A DNA stretch of 64,000 nucleotides from Acheta domesticus (taxonomy: Eukaryota; Arthropoda; Insecta; Orthoptera; Gryllidae), in NCBI GenBank assembly GCA_031308135.1, contig JAHLJT010004567.1:35998792-36062791 (forward strand), read 5' to 3'. The translations under genes were made by a program, and so were the position numbers. A model generated the notes under the pieces. The model was not told the DNA's origin. It worked only from the letters and a program-made list of their open reading frames with translations, and did not search any database. Of the stretch, positions 1 through 12,600 are shown piece after piece; within the stretch, counting starts at the first letter, position 1; each line of letters begins with the position of its first letter.

Positions 1-1114
1 GTTCTTGTAAAATTTAGTTATGTGTTATGTGTTTCTTGTTATGAAAAACCTGTCACCGGTCCGATTCCCAAAGCAGAAGGGGGGGGGTGATTACAGTATA
101 TAAAGGTAACTCGCAATGTACTAACACAATTACAAATAAAATAAAAAACAATGTAATTGATGTTTAAAATAAATTTTCAATAAATATTTATTCAGTATCA
201 TGGAGAGTTTTCTTGGAACAATTCACAGCACTTCCTTAAAGACAACATTTGTAGTAATTATTCAATATTATTTGACAGCTAGCTTTTAGCGTCTCATAAG
301 TCACAAAAATATTAGAAAAGCTATTTACTTTTGAGAAAGCTATGTGTCTGAACCTGCTGACTTTAAAATTTCATCGAATGATAACGAAAATACTGGTACA
401 GGTAAAAACACAGTCTTCATCCTTCTCTGTGAACCCATATCACTCCTCAATTAGGTACACAGCACTTACAGACACCGGTAAAACGTTAATTGATTGGTTT
501 CACTACGCGCAAAGAAACAATCTTCATAGGTATCAAGCAACTATAACAGTACTTCTAGTTGTTGCTGAAATATTGAATTAATGATTATGCAAATAAACCT
601 CGTCAGACTGCACAAACTACGGTGTTAACAGAAAGCGTAAATAAAGGTTGTCAAATCTAAGCCTTCTAAGCGTGTCGCCATAAAAATTGCTACCAGCAGG
701 AAGGGCTGAAATATTGAGGTGGCCTTGATAGTATTGAAGCGCGGAACGAGATATACTCTTTGCGTGGAACCGAAAAGTTAATTGAATGGATCGGGGAATA
801 TCTCATCTTGTAGATTATGGCGTGAAAAACGTTTCTTTGAGGCGTTCGGCTCAAAATTTTACTTTTTAAGGCTCTAAAATGCTTTGTTTATGAGTTATTT
901 GCCGATATAGGTTGACGTGTGATGCGGGCTGCATTTTACATGAATTTCTCGATGCGTTTTTTTTAAGAAATCATCCACATTTTTAAAGTCAAAATGGAAT
1001 TCGTCAAGTTTCCGTGAAATTCTCTTTCTTTAGAGCCCTCATTTATAAAGATTGGTTGCGTGTGAGAGCCAGAACGCAAAGGTATACTACTGAAATAATA
1101 CAGGAGACGATAGT
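1..1114 (-). repeat. Helitron-like repeat family, partial copy
   Basis: This stretch matches 47130-48240 in the same orientation (for example the block at 181-300 against 47221-47340) and, inverted, 7340-7560. It is a member of the non-autonomous repeat family whose 3' end is best seen at 7539-7565. The end carrying the hairpin is not recognisable at the window edge. Short open frames inside are not conserved between copies and are not called as genes. Confidence 0.6.
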
Positions 1115-1316
1115 AACACTCCAGAAACATGTAAATTGTTTATTATTTACAAAAGAAATGGATATATTTGCTCAGACAGGAAAATTAAGCGAGAAATAAA
1201 AAAGCAGTGGAATTATGTAAATTGGGTGCTTTTTTATCTCTCGCTTAATGTTTCTTTCTGAACAAATATATTCTTTTCTTTCGTAAATAATAAACAACTT
1301 ATATGTTCCTGGTGTT
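1115..1316. repeat. Foldback MITE with long inverted arms
   Basis: The sequence begins AACACTCCAGAAACATG and ends with the inverse of the same motif; about 80 bases at each end are inverted repeats of each other around a short AT-rich middle. A second copy lies at 40943-41143 and has a more complete right end (GGAGTGTT). There is no coding capacity. It is a miniature foldback element of unknown superfamily; a target duplication could not be fixed. Confidence 0.7.
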
Positions 1317-1500
1317 TCTATGCTTCTATAATGCAAATTTGTGCCTAGAAATCAATTATTCAAATCAACGTTTGAGTGCTCATTGCGGCTCAAGCATTTG
1401 GAATATCCACGTAGTTTATTAGACAAAATATGCTTAGAATAGTCTTAAGAGCTTATTTTCGAAGTTTCGGCGTTTCCTCCCCGGACACTCCGTATATACA
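1317..1500 (+). repeat. Interspersed repeat arm ending GGACACTCCGTATATA
   Basis: This block recurs at 7566-7745 and 41144-41335 in the same orientation and at 40745-40935 inverted. All copies share a stretch containing TTAGACAAAATATGCTTAGA and a terminal GGACACTC(C/T)GTATATA. It behaves as one arm of a larger foldback element (see 40745-41335). Confidence 0.6.
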
Positions 1501-1584
1501 CCTCGCGCTCGTGGGATGGTGCGCGCCCACTTGGAAGCAAAGAGCACTAACGTTTCCTTTATTGATACGATAAAAATAGTGATA

Positions 1585-1650
1585 TTTAATTATTAAATAT
1601 TAATAATTAATTAAATATTAATAATTAATTAAATGTTAATAATTAATTGA
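1585..1650. repeat. AT-only tandem repeat
   Basis: Imperfect tandem copies of an approximately 19-base unit built from TTAATAATTAATTAAAT. The paralogous copy at 41408-41475 has fewer, more degenerate units, so the array has changed length since duplication. Confidence 0.6.
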
Positions 1651-1909
1651 GAAATTAACGAGATTTTTCGGACTATTATACCTTGGTTAGCATGTTTGAA
1701 GGCTTAATGATAGAAACACATTTTCTAAGAAATTTGTGCCAGGAGACTGGCGTGAAAAAATGACAGATGTAAAACCATGGGAAGATTTTTTAAATATTGA
1801 TTAATAAATATTATTTATTTACTAATAGATGAAAGATAACCGAATATTCACACAGCATCTAAATACGTTTTGGTTTAGAAACACACAACAAATTCTGACT
1901 GATTTAGAG

Positions 1910-2631
1910 TACTTTCTAAGTTCTCTCTTACAATCGGGTTTTCTTCTACTTCTGAAGGGTAAATATTAATTAGTAACTAGGAAGAATAATAGAGTATCAT
2001 CACACAAGTTATCGAACCTCCTCAAAAACTTGATTTATTTGACATTTTATGAATGCTATGAAATATAGCATAATGCACGTTTTATTAACTTCACATTTTA
2101 CTGCAAAAGTATTGCAACATCTCCTTGTATCTACGCGAGTTAAATGGATGTCAAAAGAACCAAGTGAGTATGGGCAATTTTAATTTTCCTATTAAGAATT
2201 CTTTAGATATTAAATATTAAATATTCATAATATATAGTGACTTTTATATTCTGTTATAACAAATTCGAAATGAAAGAAACGTGGCCAAATTGTCATCTCC
2301 TTGAGAACGTTGTGCCACTTGGGCCAAGTATTGAATTGTTTTTTGTTTCACCGACGGGTATTGCCAAGGCCATGATACTGCGGTTGAGCAATACCTTCTC
2401 GGTATCTAGGTGGTACTGGGTTGAGCAACACCGCCTAGAATACATTCCAGGCGGTGTTGGGTTGAGGCTCCGTTTTGGGCGTAATTTGTCAACTATTGTT
2501 TGACAATTGAAAATATTGTTTCCTGACAACCCTCCAGTATTTACAAACCTGTTTGCGAATGTCAAACACGACTATATCTCTAACATTTTTCCTGTTCTGT
2601 TGAAAAAGTGACTTGTTAGATGTAGACAAAT
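1910..2631 (+). other. 5' flank of SLC1-like gene (left arm start)
   Basis: This non-coding stretch is the outermost part of the left arm of the inverted duplication and pairs with 44104-44787 at only a few percent divergence by hand count. It should contain the promoter and 5' UTR of the transporter gene, but no convincing TATA box or initiator was recognised. The start codon at 2632 is preceded by in-frame stops and has an acceptable context (caaatATGG). Confidence 0.5.
2418..2466. repeat. 33-bp hairpin insertion with 8-bp direct repeats
   Basis: GGGTTGAG occurs at 2418-2425 and 2459-2466 and brackets 33 bases that start CAACACCGCCT and end AGGCGGTGTT, a near-perfect hairpin. The paralogous right arm (around 44268-44275, inverted) has a single GGGTTGAG and no hairpin, so 41 bases were gained here. 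It resembles a minute hAT-type insertion, or alternatively a tandem duplication of an adjacent similar hairpin unit. Confidence 0.6.
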
Positions 2632-3641
2632 ATGGAAGAACCAAAACCTACTATAGGAAAACGAATCCGGAATGCATTACTCAACAACCTCCTAACCATT
2701 TTGTTAGTGACTGGAGTGGTGTTGGGTATCGCCATGGGGTTTCTTATAAGATCAACCAGTGGCCCCATGGATCCCAGGGCAAGAAACTATGTGGCCTTCC
2801 CCGGAATGATCCTGATTCGGCTTTTGAAACTTTCGGCCACTCCGCTCATCGTAGCGTGCATCGTGGTCGCGCTCGGTTCATTAGATCTATCTGTTTCCAA
2901 GACGTTAGGATGGCAATTTATAGTGTACGTGATTGTTACAAAATTTATATCGGCCATTCTTGGATTGGTAATGGCAATTATTGTTCGTCCAGGACGTGGA
3001 CAAAGTGATTCAGATTCATTGAAGAGTGATGTTTCTTTAGACGATAAAGGGACCATCTTAGACATATTTCTTGATATGTTTAGAAATATAATTCCAGCGA
3101 ATATGGTGCGAATCTACGTGCAGCAGCAACAAACAAAAGTTGTGCAACCAAATGATAGCAGTACAAACAATGTTTTAAAATGGGAGACTCGAATTAAGTA
3201 CATCGATGGTATGAACTTACTAGGAATGATCTTCGTCGCCACGATGATTGGACTATGTTTCACAATTCTTGCAAATAGAGCGCAAGGTTTTCTAGTAGTA
3301 GTGCGAGAAATATACCAAATATCTATGAAACTGGCAATATGGACTTTGTGGATTGCCCCAGTGTGTTTGTTCTTTTTGATATTGACTGAAATCATGATGA
3401 TAGAGGATTTCGGGGAGTTTTTCAGTACATGGGGTATATACATATTGACAGTAAATGGAACGTTTCTTATACAACTGGTACTGGTGCAGCCTTTAACCTT
3501 ATTTGTGCTTGGGAGAGTGAATCTCGTCAAATTTTATAAAAGTCTAGTCAACGCACTCGTCACTTCCTACGTCACGTCGTCTAGCATGGCATCGCTTCCG
3601 GTGCTGATGGAGTGCCTTTTGGAGCACGGCGTCGATCCCAG
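2632..3641 (+). CDS. SLC1-like gene, exon 1 (TM1-TM6, HP1)
   Basis: Exon 1 encodes residues 1-336 plus two bases of codon 337. Hydrophobic segments at about 18-40, 55-84, 92-118, 194-214, 231-257 and 264-294 fit TM1-TM6. The stretch ILDIFLDMFRNIIPANMV (142-159) matches the conserved extracellular segment before TM4, and KYIDGMNLLGM (189-199) the start of TM4. HP1 reads TSSSMASLP where most members have a serine-rich SSSSxTLP-type motif. The exon ends CCCAG followed by the donor gtgagc. The start is the first ATG after in-frame stops. Confidence 0.88.
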
Positions 3642-6600
3642 GTGAGCTCTCATGAGATTATTTGAACTGATCGGTCTTCAAATAATTAAGAACATTTAGT
3701 ACCTGTAGTGAAATCGAGAAGAATGGAGATGTAGTGTAGAAATCTTGAAAAGAAATTAATCTTAAAATATTGCATATGCGCGAAAACGTTTATTGTTTTA
3801 TGTCACTAAGAAAGAATGAGAAAATGCCAAAACACATCCTTATCATCTGAACTTCATCAATTTCAAATGCTGCACAACTGACACTTCAAAATACGAGGCA
3901 CGTCCAGAAAGTAAGTTCCGTTTCAATTTATCTCTGCTGCAGCGCTGCGATCGCAGTTCCACACATGCGCGGTAGACGCTCTGTATCAAGGAAAAGAAAC
4001 GTGAGCCATTTGGAGATCGCTGTCAGTCACGTACGCTTTGTTGTGCTAGTTTACAATGTCGGTGTTGATTGAAAATCCCGCCGCTTGTGAAATCAGATCT
4101 GTGATTCGTTTTCTGAATGCGAGAAAAGTGAAACCAAGTGAAATTTATCGGCAAATTTGCGATGTTTACGGACCAAATGCGATGAGTGATTCAATGGTGA
4201 GACGATGGGTCCGACAGTTCAATGACGGACGTAGTGATGTGCGCGATGAAGAACGAAGTGGGCGTCCATCTTTGGTTACAGAATAATTGGTTCACGCGAT
4301 TGATGACAAGATTCAGGAAAACCGAAGGTTTACAATTAGTGCTCTCGCTATGGAATTTCCCCAAATTTCACGACCACTAATGCATGAAATTGTTACCGAA
4401 AAACTGAAATTTCGTAAACTTTGCTCACGTTGGGTACCAACGATTCTTACTGAGCAACACAAAAAAACGGATGGGTAGTGCACTTCAGTTTTTGACCCGT
4501 TATGCTGAAAGCGGCGAAGAATTTCTGACACAGATATTCACAGGAAATGAAACTTGGATTTCTTACGACACCCCTGAAAGTAAGCGGCAATCAATGGAAT
4601 GGAGGCACACTTCATCCCCAGCAAAGGTTAAGCCGAAGCAAATCTTGACTCCTCGAAAAATGATATGCACAGTGTTCTGGGACTGGAAAGGCATCTTACT
4701 CATTGATTTCTTACCGCGTGGTCAAACAATCACAGCAGATGCTTATTGCGAGACACTTAGGAAATTGCGCCGCGCAATACAGAATAAGCGCCGAGGATTG
4801 CTGTCAAAAGGTGGTAGTTTTCTTCACGACAACGCACGGCCACACACTGCAAATGTGACGAAAAACCTCCTACAGGGATTTGGCTGGGACGTGTTTGACC
4901 ATCCTCCGTACAGCCCTAACCTTGCTCCTAGGGACTTTCATCTGTTCTTACATCTCAAGTCTTTCCTTGGCGTCAACACTTCAACAACGACGACGAGCTG
5001 AAAGACACTGTTTCCAACTGGTTGGAGAAACAGGCGGCAAATTTCTATGAAAAAGGTATACAAAAACTTGTGCTACGCTATGACAAATGCCTGCAAAATT
5101 TCGGCAGTTATGTGGAAAAGTAGTTTAAGAGTTGTAGAATTTTGTGAAATAAACAACTTTTCTGGATCTGTACACAATTTAATTTTATTACAAAACGGAA
5201 CTTACTTTCTGGACGTACTTTGTATAAATTCATTCTGTTATTGAAGATTTCTTAATATACTGTTTTTTTAATGTAACCTTCCTGCACTAAATTTGTAGGT
5301 TTTGACGTCAAGATAGCCTTATTTTCTTTTGCAAATAAGTATGAATGGTATTAAAGTAAAATTCAACAATCTATAACTGCTTCGCTAAGTGCACTGCAGG
5401 TAATTGCTCTGAATATTCGACTTACGAAATTTCCTGCAATAACGTGCAAATATCTGGATCATACCAACCAGTCATAGATGAATTAACCGTACAGGAGTAT
5501 CACTTTTTACTTTCCCGTGTACGTACGTATATACGGAGTAATATACGTAGTATAGGGAAAGTTATGCAATGCTGCGGTAAATCGATTTCGAGATTTTAAA
5601 AGAAATACACGTTTTGGAGTCCCCTGAAAACGAAAAATTGTTTTTTCAAAACGTCCGTCCACCCGCCGGCCCGACCGTCCGTCTATCCGTCTGTCTGTCC
5701 GTCTGTGAACAACACTAGCGCTTAAACCATACGTGCGATTTCTTCCAAAATGAATATTCCCCGGACAATCTGCGTCCATTCGAAGCGCCGCGATTTTGAA
5801 AAACTTTCTTCAAAATCGATCAGCCCCCCGATCATTTTCAAAATATTGTCAAAAACGGGTCCAAATTTTTTCTTAAAATTTCTTTTAAGAATAAAGTTAA
5901 ATACACTTATTAAGGTGGCATAGCTGCCATTTTCACGTTCTGAATTTTCAAAAATTGCAAAAGTTCGAAATTTATTCGCCGTCTACCTCAAAATTCAAAA
6001 TTACAGATTTGAAAAGTGTCAGTTGTGCAGCTTTTGAAGTTGATGAAATTGAAGTTGAGACGTTGAGGATGTTTACTGGAATTTTCTCATTCTTTCTTAT
6101 AGTGACATAAAACAGTGAGAGGTTTCGGGCCTTTAATTTTCTGACAAGAATTTTTCCCGCTAAAATATTACAATTCCTTTTTGGAATTCCCTCCGTTTGG
6201 AATTCCTAGGCATACTACATAGCTCCTTAAATATTTTCTTTGTAGGATTTAAATATTTCATGGGGTTTGATGATTTGATCATTGTAAACTAAACTTCGTT
6301 AGCATGGGGTTGCTGCCTGTGCAAATTCAGGCATTTTTGCTATGACTTGAAAAAAAGTAATAAACTGCCATTCAATAATGTGTTCAATAACTTTATGATT
6401 GCACATCTACATAAAATTTCTTCGGTTTTTGTAACTCTCAAAGTCCCGTCACAGAAATATATCCTTTTTTACGATAAGATAAAGCAAATAATAGTGTTAA
6501 TTCATGTATTACTCTGTAATGTATGTAAATGATCTCTCAAACTTTTGTTGTGTGTTTCTAAACCAAAGACACAGGTAGGGTTTGTGCTGTGCACAAAGAA

Positions 6601-9600
6601 CAAACGTTTTAAATTAGCTAAAGTAAAATAGCTTGAAATAAATGAAAAACAAAAATCAAATCCCGCTGACCTACAATACTACGTGAATTAATTTTAAAAA
6701 AGCAAGTAAATTTAAAATTATAGAAAGAATAGGAGAAGTCACTCGACAACTGCCAACATTCTCACTCCAAAGACACGATTTAAATGTTGGTGGTGTCTGG
6801 AAGTACGTACATCAACGCCCAGCTGCAAACTCATATTGTAAATAATACACCGTTTGATATTAAACTCAAGGTGTCGGTTCGTTAAGATATTCAATATGCA
6901 AACATCGTTTGAGTAACATTCCCATGTACAGAAGTGAAGTCTAAGCCTACTAAATTGTATTTAGTACTCAAAGGTAAAAATATTAACTTATTTTTTGGCT
7001 CGGAATAGCTTTTCTTGAAGTACATAAGAACGCTGAATATAATCCAATACTTTTTAGTATACAAATAATTTTTCGCACCCCAACAAGCTGGCCCCTGAAC
7101 TCTTCAAAACCCCCTCTTTCCTCATAACAAATCAAGGAAATTCAAGTAATATTGCAAAGAGTAGGGTTGTACTTGCTCCATTGTATTTACACACTACTTT
7201 ACTTTGCTTTTGCTTTCTGAAGAGTAAAAACCTTTTCTGTTATGTTTGTGACTATCAAGGAAAGCGAAAAGTTAACTCTCAAGGAGGAGTGAATAATTCG
7301 TTCAAAGTTGTTTTTTAAATAAGTATGAATTGTTCCGAGAACATCGCTCTATAATGCTGAATAAACTTTTATTGAAAATTTGTTTCCAAAATCAATTGTA
7401 TTGCTATTTTTGTTTTATATTCTGCAAGTACATTAGAAGTTACATTTATACATTAAAAAATAAACATGTTTCATAAACAACTTTCCTTCTTAATTGAAAA
7501 GATAGACAAATGGATAGGGAATGGGTGGGTTTTAACATGCGAGAGTTCTCGCACGGGTACGCTAGTACTTCCATAATGCAAATTTTTGCCTAGAAATCAA
7601 TTTTTCAAACCAACTTTTGAGTGCTCATTGCGGCTTAACCATTCGGAATTTCCACGTAGTTTATTAGACAAAATATGCTTAGAATTGTCTTAAGAGCTTA
7701 TTTTCGAAGTTTCGACGTTTGCTCCCCGGACACTCTGTATATAAGTGCATGCCGTATTATGCACACCTTGCACTTTATTGGGGGGGGCAAGCCTCAGGGT
7801 GAGTACCTAGGCGGTGGCCTGTACCTACACCCTCCGCAGGAGTATAAGGACCCCCCATGGACTAATATCCGAATCCCGCCGGAACGCAGTTTGCCCTCTC
7901 GGCAACCTCCCGTTTCAATGCGCGAGGTGTAGGCCGAGGTGCGAAGAGCAGCGCGTGTGTGGCGCAGGGTGGTGCACTTCCTGGTGCCCATCGGAGTGAA
8001 CCTGAACAAGGACGGCGCGGCGTCCTTCCTGGCGATCGGCACCGTCTTCGTGGCGCAGATGACGAACGAGGTGCTGGGCGTGGGGCAGTACGCCACCATC
8101 CTCTTCCTGGCGTCGCTGGGCAGCATGGCGGCGGCCGCGGTGCCCTTCGGCGCCGTCATCGTGCTCATCATGATCCTCAACGGACTCGGGCTCAAGCAGG
8201 TCATTGCCAATTGATTTGATCGATCGATTAGAACGAGGAAACTTCTAAGATCATTAATCCCGAAAGTGTAGGGCATATTTATTAATGGAGGTGGCGGTGA
8301 TCTTACCCCGCAGAATGGCAACATCTCGCGCTCACAGAAAACAGTTGAGAGAAACTTTACTTGACATTATTTAAAGCATTTGTACTCATTAATATAATAA
8401 TGTAAACAAATCTCCGCTAATGTAAATATTAATGACGTGAGAGGCAAGTCAAAAAATTACATTTTTTGCAATATTTGAAAACACAAAGGAATAGAGCAAT
8501 ATGGCGTTTTTGTCAGCTCATAGAGACCATTTAGCACTATCCCTACCAAAAGTTTAAAGAAGAAATTTGGAGCCGGTTTTGAGAAATCTTGTTTTGTACT
8601 TTTTTTAAATTGCACATATTGCATGCAATATTGCCCGAAAACTACTACAATTTCAAAAAACTGTACATGACCTTAATGAAAGAACTTACTATGAAGAACA
8701 AATTTTATTTTGGAAGAAAAATCTCTATTTTCAATTTTGTAGTTGGAGGAAGATGCCGAAAAAAATCAAAACTTTCGCAATTTTCGAAAATTCAGATTTA
8801 AACGTAAAAATCTGACCTATGCAACCTTAATAAGTATATTCTACTTTATTCTTACAAGAAATTCAAAGAAAAAATTTGGAGGTGTTTTTTCAAAAATGTT
8901 GAAAATGCCCGGGGGGCTTCACGTAAAGCATCAGCCTCCAAAATTAAAATATCGGTTACAAATTCAAGGGACCACGAGATCAGCCAGAAGGATTAGGGAG
9001 TATCAATTTCGGAAAAAATCGGTTGAACACCGACATAGTGTTGTTCCCCGACAGACAGACCGGCAAGCAGACGAACGGACAGACATTTTGCTTTCAATTA
9101 GTTTTTCCTTCTCAGGGACCCACAAAACAAGGATTCTGGCTGCACCAAGTGTTAGGAGATTTTTTCTTAATTTAGCAACTGGATTTATCCACTTTTTCTT
9201 TAGCAGGGCGCTGTAATACGAGTTTTTTCTGCCGAAAATTCGTTTTTTCGCGCATCATTACATAATTTTCTCCTACACTGTCAGAAATTTCCGTATTACT
9301 TTTAATGTAAAAGTACATTAAAGTAAGTATCATGTACGTAAATGAAATTTAATGTACACGTACAGTAACTTTAAAGTACGTGTGCATTAAATGTAATGTA
9401 CGTGTACAATTAAATTTACTGTATGCCTGTACATTAAATTTACTGTACGTGTAAATTAAATTTAATTTACGTACATGATACTTACTTTAATGTACTTTTA
9501 CATTGAAATTACTGTATGTGTGCATGGAATTTACTGTATATGTACTATCTTCAATATTTAAGTTTTTTTCAAATAATTGTCACCCCGACCGTTCAAACCC

Positions 9601-12600
9601 GTCTCTCCTGGTTTACGCCCACTTACTCTAACCACTATCCTATCGAGACAATCAATTCTTTGAACATGTTCTTAAGCCTGATGAATACCCCGTTGTGATT
9701 TATAAAATTCGTCAGATTTTTGGACGCGTTTACGCTTGGAAATATGTCCCGCAGACGTAAAGAATACTAAGTTCTGATCTTGGTACTGAGTAACAAATGT
9801 ATTTTAATATTTCAATTTGTTCAACGAATAGTCACCCCGACCGGGATTCGAACCCGGGACTTCTGCGCACAGGTTTACGCGCAGGTGCTCTAACCACTGA
9901 GCTATTGCGACATCCAATTGCTTGAGCGGGTTCTTAGGCCTGATGTTTTGCCCGCTGTGATACGTATACTCATTCTTTACGTCTACGGAACATATTTCTT
10001 CAGACGTATATTATTTATAATTGTTACTACTTCTTCACCTGTTTTGGACGCGTTTACGCTCGGAAATATGTTCCATAGCCGTAAAGAGTACTCAATTCTA
10101 ACATTGTTACAGTGACAATTCTTTGAAAAATTTTAAATATTTCCGGAGAATTTAAAAAAGTGTTAACTTAAGAATTAACGTACTATGTGCATCGCTACAA
10201 TTTTATTATAACGATTTTTACAATTTTATTTGTTACCAATTTGAATGTAAATACGAATTTCAAACATTTATATTTTTTGTTAAAAATATATGTTGAAAAT
10301 ATATTTTAAATTTATTATACGTAAGTTCAAATAGCGGAAGAAAATATTTCTAAAACCTACAATGATTTTAATTTAAACATGAAATTTAATGTACAACACA
10401 TTATTATCAGTTTAATGTACAAGGAACATGACGTTTAATGTAGCCCTTCATTAAATCTACTTTGATTTTAATTTTAACATTTAATTTAATGCACAAACCC
10501 ATTAAAATCATTTTATCGTACACGGTACAGTAAATTTAATGTACTGCAGTACATTAAATCTACATTAATTTTAGTTTACACATTATATTTAATGTACGTG
10601 TACATTAATATCGTTTTAATGTACACGGTGCATTAAATTTAATGTGAAAAAATTAATTAAACTACATTAAATTTAATGTAATTTCTGACAGTGTACGTAT
10701 AGTAAACTGGAATGTAAAAATCAAAGATGATTTAATTTCTCGAAAACAAAATATTTCAAATAATATCTCAACGGCATATTACTTGCCCCATGATTCCGCA
10801 TTGTTGAGCGAAATCTGCACTTCAATATCGTTCACCTTTTAGACGTTATGGGGATGGCCCATAGTCGGTGGGACATCCTGCAGTTACAAATAATGTCACG
10901 CATAAGCATTTCTGTTTAATAAAGTTATACTCTAATGTAACTCTAATGTAAAATTCTAAACTAATACTCTAATAAAAAGTTTATGAGACTAAAATGGAAA
11001 CATGAAGAAAAATGTAAGTGATATCTAAACCTATATATCTCTTCATATTCGCGTTTAGAAATCGTAAGCATTCAATTTGATCATGGCGCATTTGGATACT
11101 GATTGATGCTATTGAGTAATGTAAGTTTTTTGTTGTCCTGTATAAATGCTATTTTCATGCAAAACATCTCTGCGATGATGTTACAAAAGATTTATGAATC
11201 AGCGACGGGATCAAATTGAGAAGAAAATAAGCAGAATTTACATTTCATTTTAGTAAGGTATTTGCATCGTACTTGTCCTTTCTACATGATTTAATTGTTT
11301 TCCGTCATTGGAAAACAATTTTTAGATGCCTTATTATTGAAATCATAGAAGATTACTGAATACACTGTGGTTTTTAGTGGATAAATCTAGTACGGGGAGT
11401 TAGGAAAATTTGAACGAGTGTACTCAAGGGAAAACGTAGTGTTGTTTAATTATACAAATTAATATTATTCATTACAGAGCATTTCTTCAATGAACTGTAG
11501 AGAAGTGAAATACGGAGGCGTTATTTTAATAGTGGTACAACTCCGTTGTCACTTGTTTCGAAATATTGAGCTATAAAATTAACTGATTATACAAAAAACC
11601 GGAGATGTATTTAGGGAAACAATTGTGAGTTTTTCTCGTATAAGATATTTACTTCTTCGTCTGGATCTGATATGAATAAGCACACTGCATGCTTCGCGGA
11701 ATATTGGAGGTGTAAAGGAGTTATACCACCGTTAAAATGAGGTTGGTTGGCCAAATCGGTAGATGTACTAAGAAAAGTTGGAAATGAAAACAATATCGAT
11801 TTATTAAAACAGATTAAAGATTAATTTCATGTTACTTTTGAGGCACATTTAGTTTTTTTCTTGAAATCATCCGGCTCCTACCTGCAGATCAGTGAAATAA
11901 GAGTGATTAACGCTTGAAATGAATGGAAACAAATCAAGCATATACTCTTTCCTCTCATTCACCTTCCTTTGCTGTGGTTGTAAAAGCGGGATATTTAAAT
12001 TTTTGATAGCCTTAATTCTTACTCATCCACTGGAGGTTTGAAAGTTTACTGTGAAACCAATGTCTTGATTTAAGGTATTCTTGTACCTGAATGTAAAAGA
12101 TTTTTATCTGACAAATCTAATCCATCTAATTTTTAGTCAGTTACAGACACCATGTTGCTCATTGTTCTTCTTTCTAGTTACAGACTTTTAAAGGTCTTTT
12201 AACTTACATACCATTAAGTTTAATTTCTGAATTAATTAAAAAAGTGTGATATGATTATATTATTTTTGTGTTTCCGAATACCAAATCTGGATCAAGCTCT
12301 ATCACCATATCTGAGCAGACGCTATAAATATCTCGAAAATCACTCATCACGAGATAGAACACCACGTAGCCGTACCACTGGAGTTGTACCGCTATCAAAT
12401 CAAATATATTGCTATGTCCTCTGAATCAGTTTTATTGTGATGCGTTATTTCATCCACAGAAAGAACTTTCGAGTTCTATCACTTTCAGAATAAATATACA
12501 ACACTTGTGCCGACCTGCAAATTGAGTTAATTCAATTTCTCAAGAAAGAGGAGTTGTACCACCACTAAAATAATGCCTCCTTGCCCTCTTTGCTACAGGT

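Larger units (their letters stand above)
3642..7967 (+). other. Intron 1 of SLC1-like gene
   Basis: The intron has a gtgagc donor and a gcgcag acceptor. It holds, in order, unique sequence shared with the right arm (3642-3891), a mariner (3894-5222), shared sequence (5225-5506), a truncated repeat of the GTATACGTACGTATAC family (5507-6200), shared sequence (6200-6560), a Helitron-like repeat (6565-7565), an interspersed repeat arm (7566-7745) and a G-rich stretch (7777-7960). The right-arm counterpart (40544-43092) is about 1.8 kb shorter. Confidence 0.75.
9276..10693. mobile_element. TA-flanked transposon with tRNA-like modules, 1.42 kb
   Basis: The ends are CACTGTCAGAAAT and its inverse, flanked by TA at 9274-9275 and 10694-10695. 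The mirror arm at about 39245 and the third copy at about 51832 both show the uninterrupted site, so the limits are secure. Both subterminal regions (9291-9540 and 10340-10680) are dense in ACATTAAATTTAATGTA-type palindromes. The interior holds two tandem modules of about 250-280 bases, each with a tRNA-like segment on the - strand. No transposase is present, so the element is non-autonomous; TA target use suggests Tc1/mariner-like mobilisation. Confidence 0.82.

Noticed and set aside
1014..1199. 61-codon frame shared in part with 48043-48228
   Set aside because: It lies in a dispersed repeat. The copies diverge in frame after about 35 codons and the right end runs into the MITE.
7675..7932. 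Open frame just upstream of exon 2, considered as an extra SLC1 exon
   Set aside because: SLC1 proteins have no residues to fill between HP1 and TM7, the exon 1/exon 2 junction already fits in phase, and the mirror copy is frameshifted here.
7959..8324. Long frames overlapping exon 2 on both strands (also 40241-40678)
   Set aside because: They arise from the very high GC of exon 2. The SLC1 frame is supported by motifs and splice phase, the others by nothing.
9831..9911. Functional tRNA gene
   Set aside because: The T-arm is good, but a standard anticodon arm and a fully paired acceptor stem cannot be drawn, and the segment lies within a transposon module that is duplicated and decaying.
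11611..11793. Minus-strand frame with an ankyrin-like NGGITPLHL peptide
   Set aside because: It is broken in the mirror arm and in the third copy, lies antisense within intron 2 and has only one weak repeat-like phrase.
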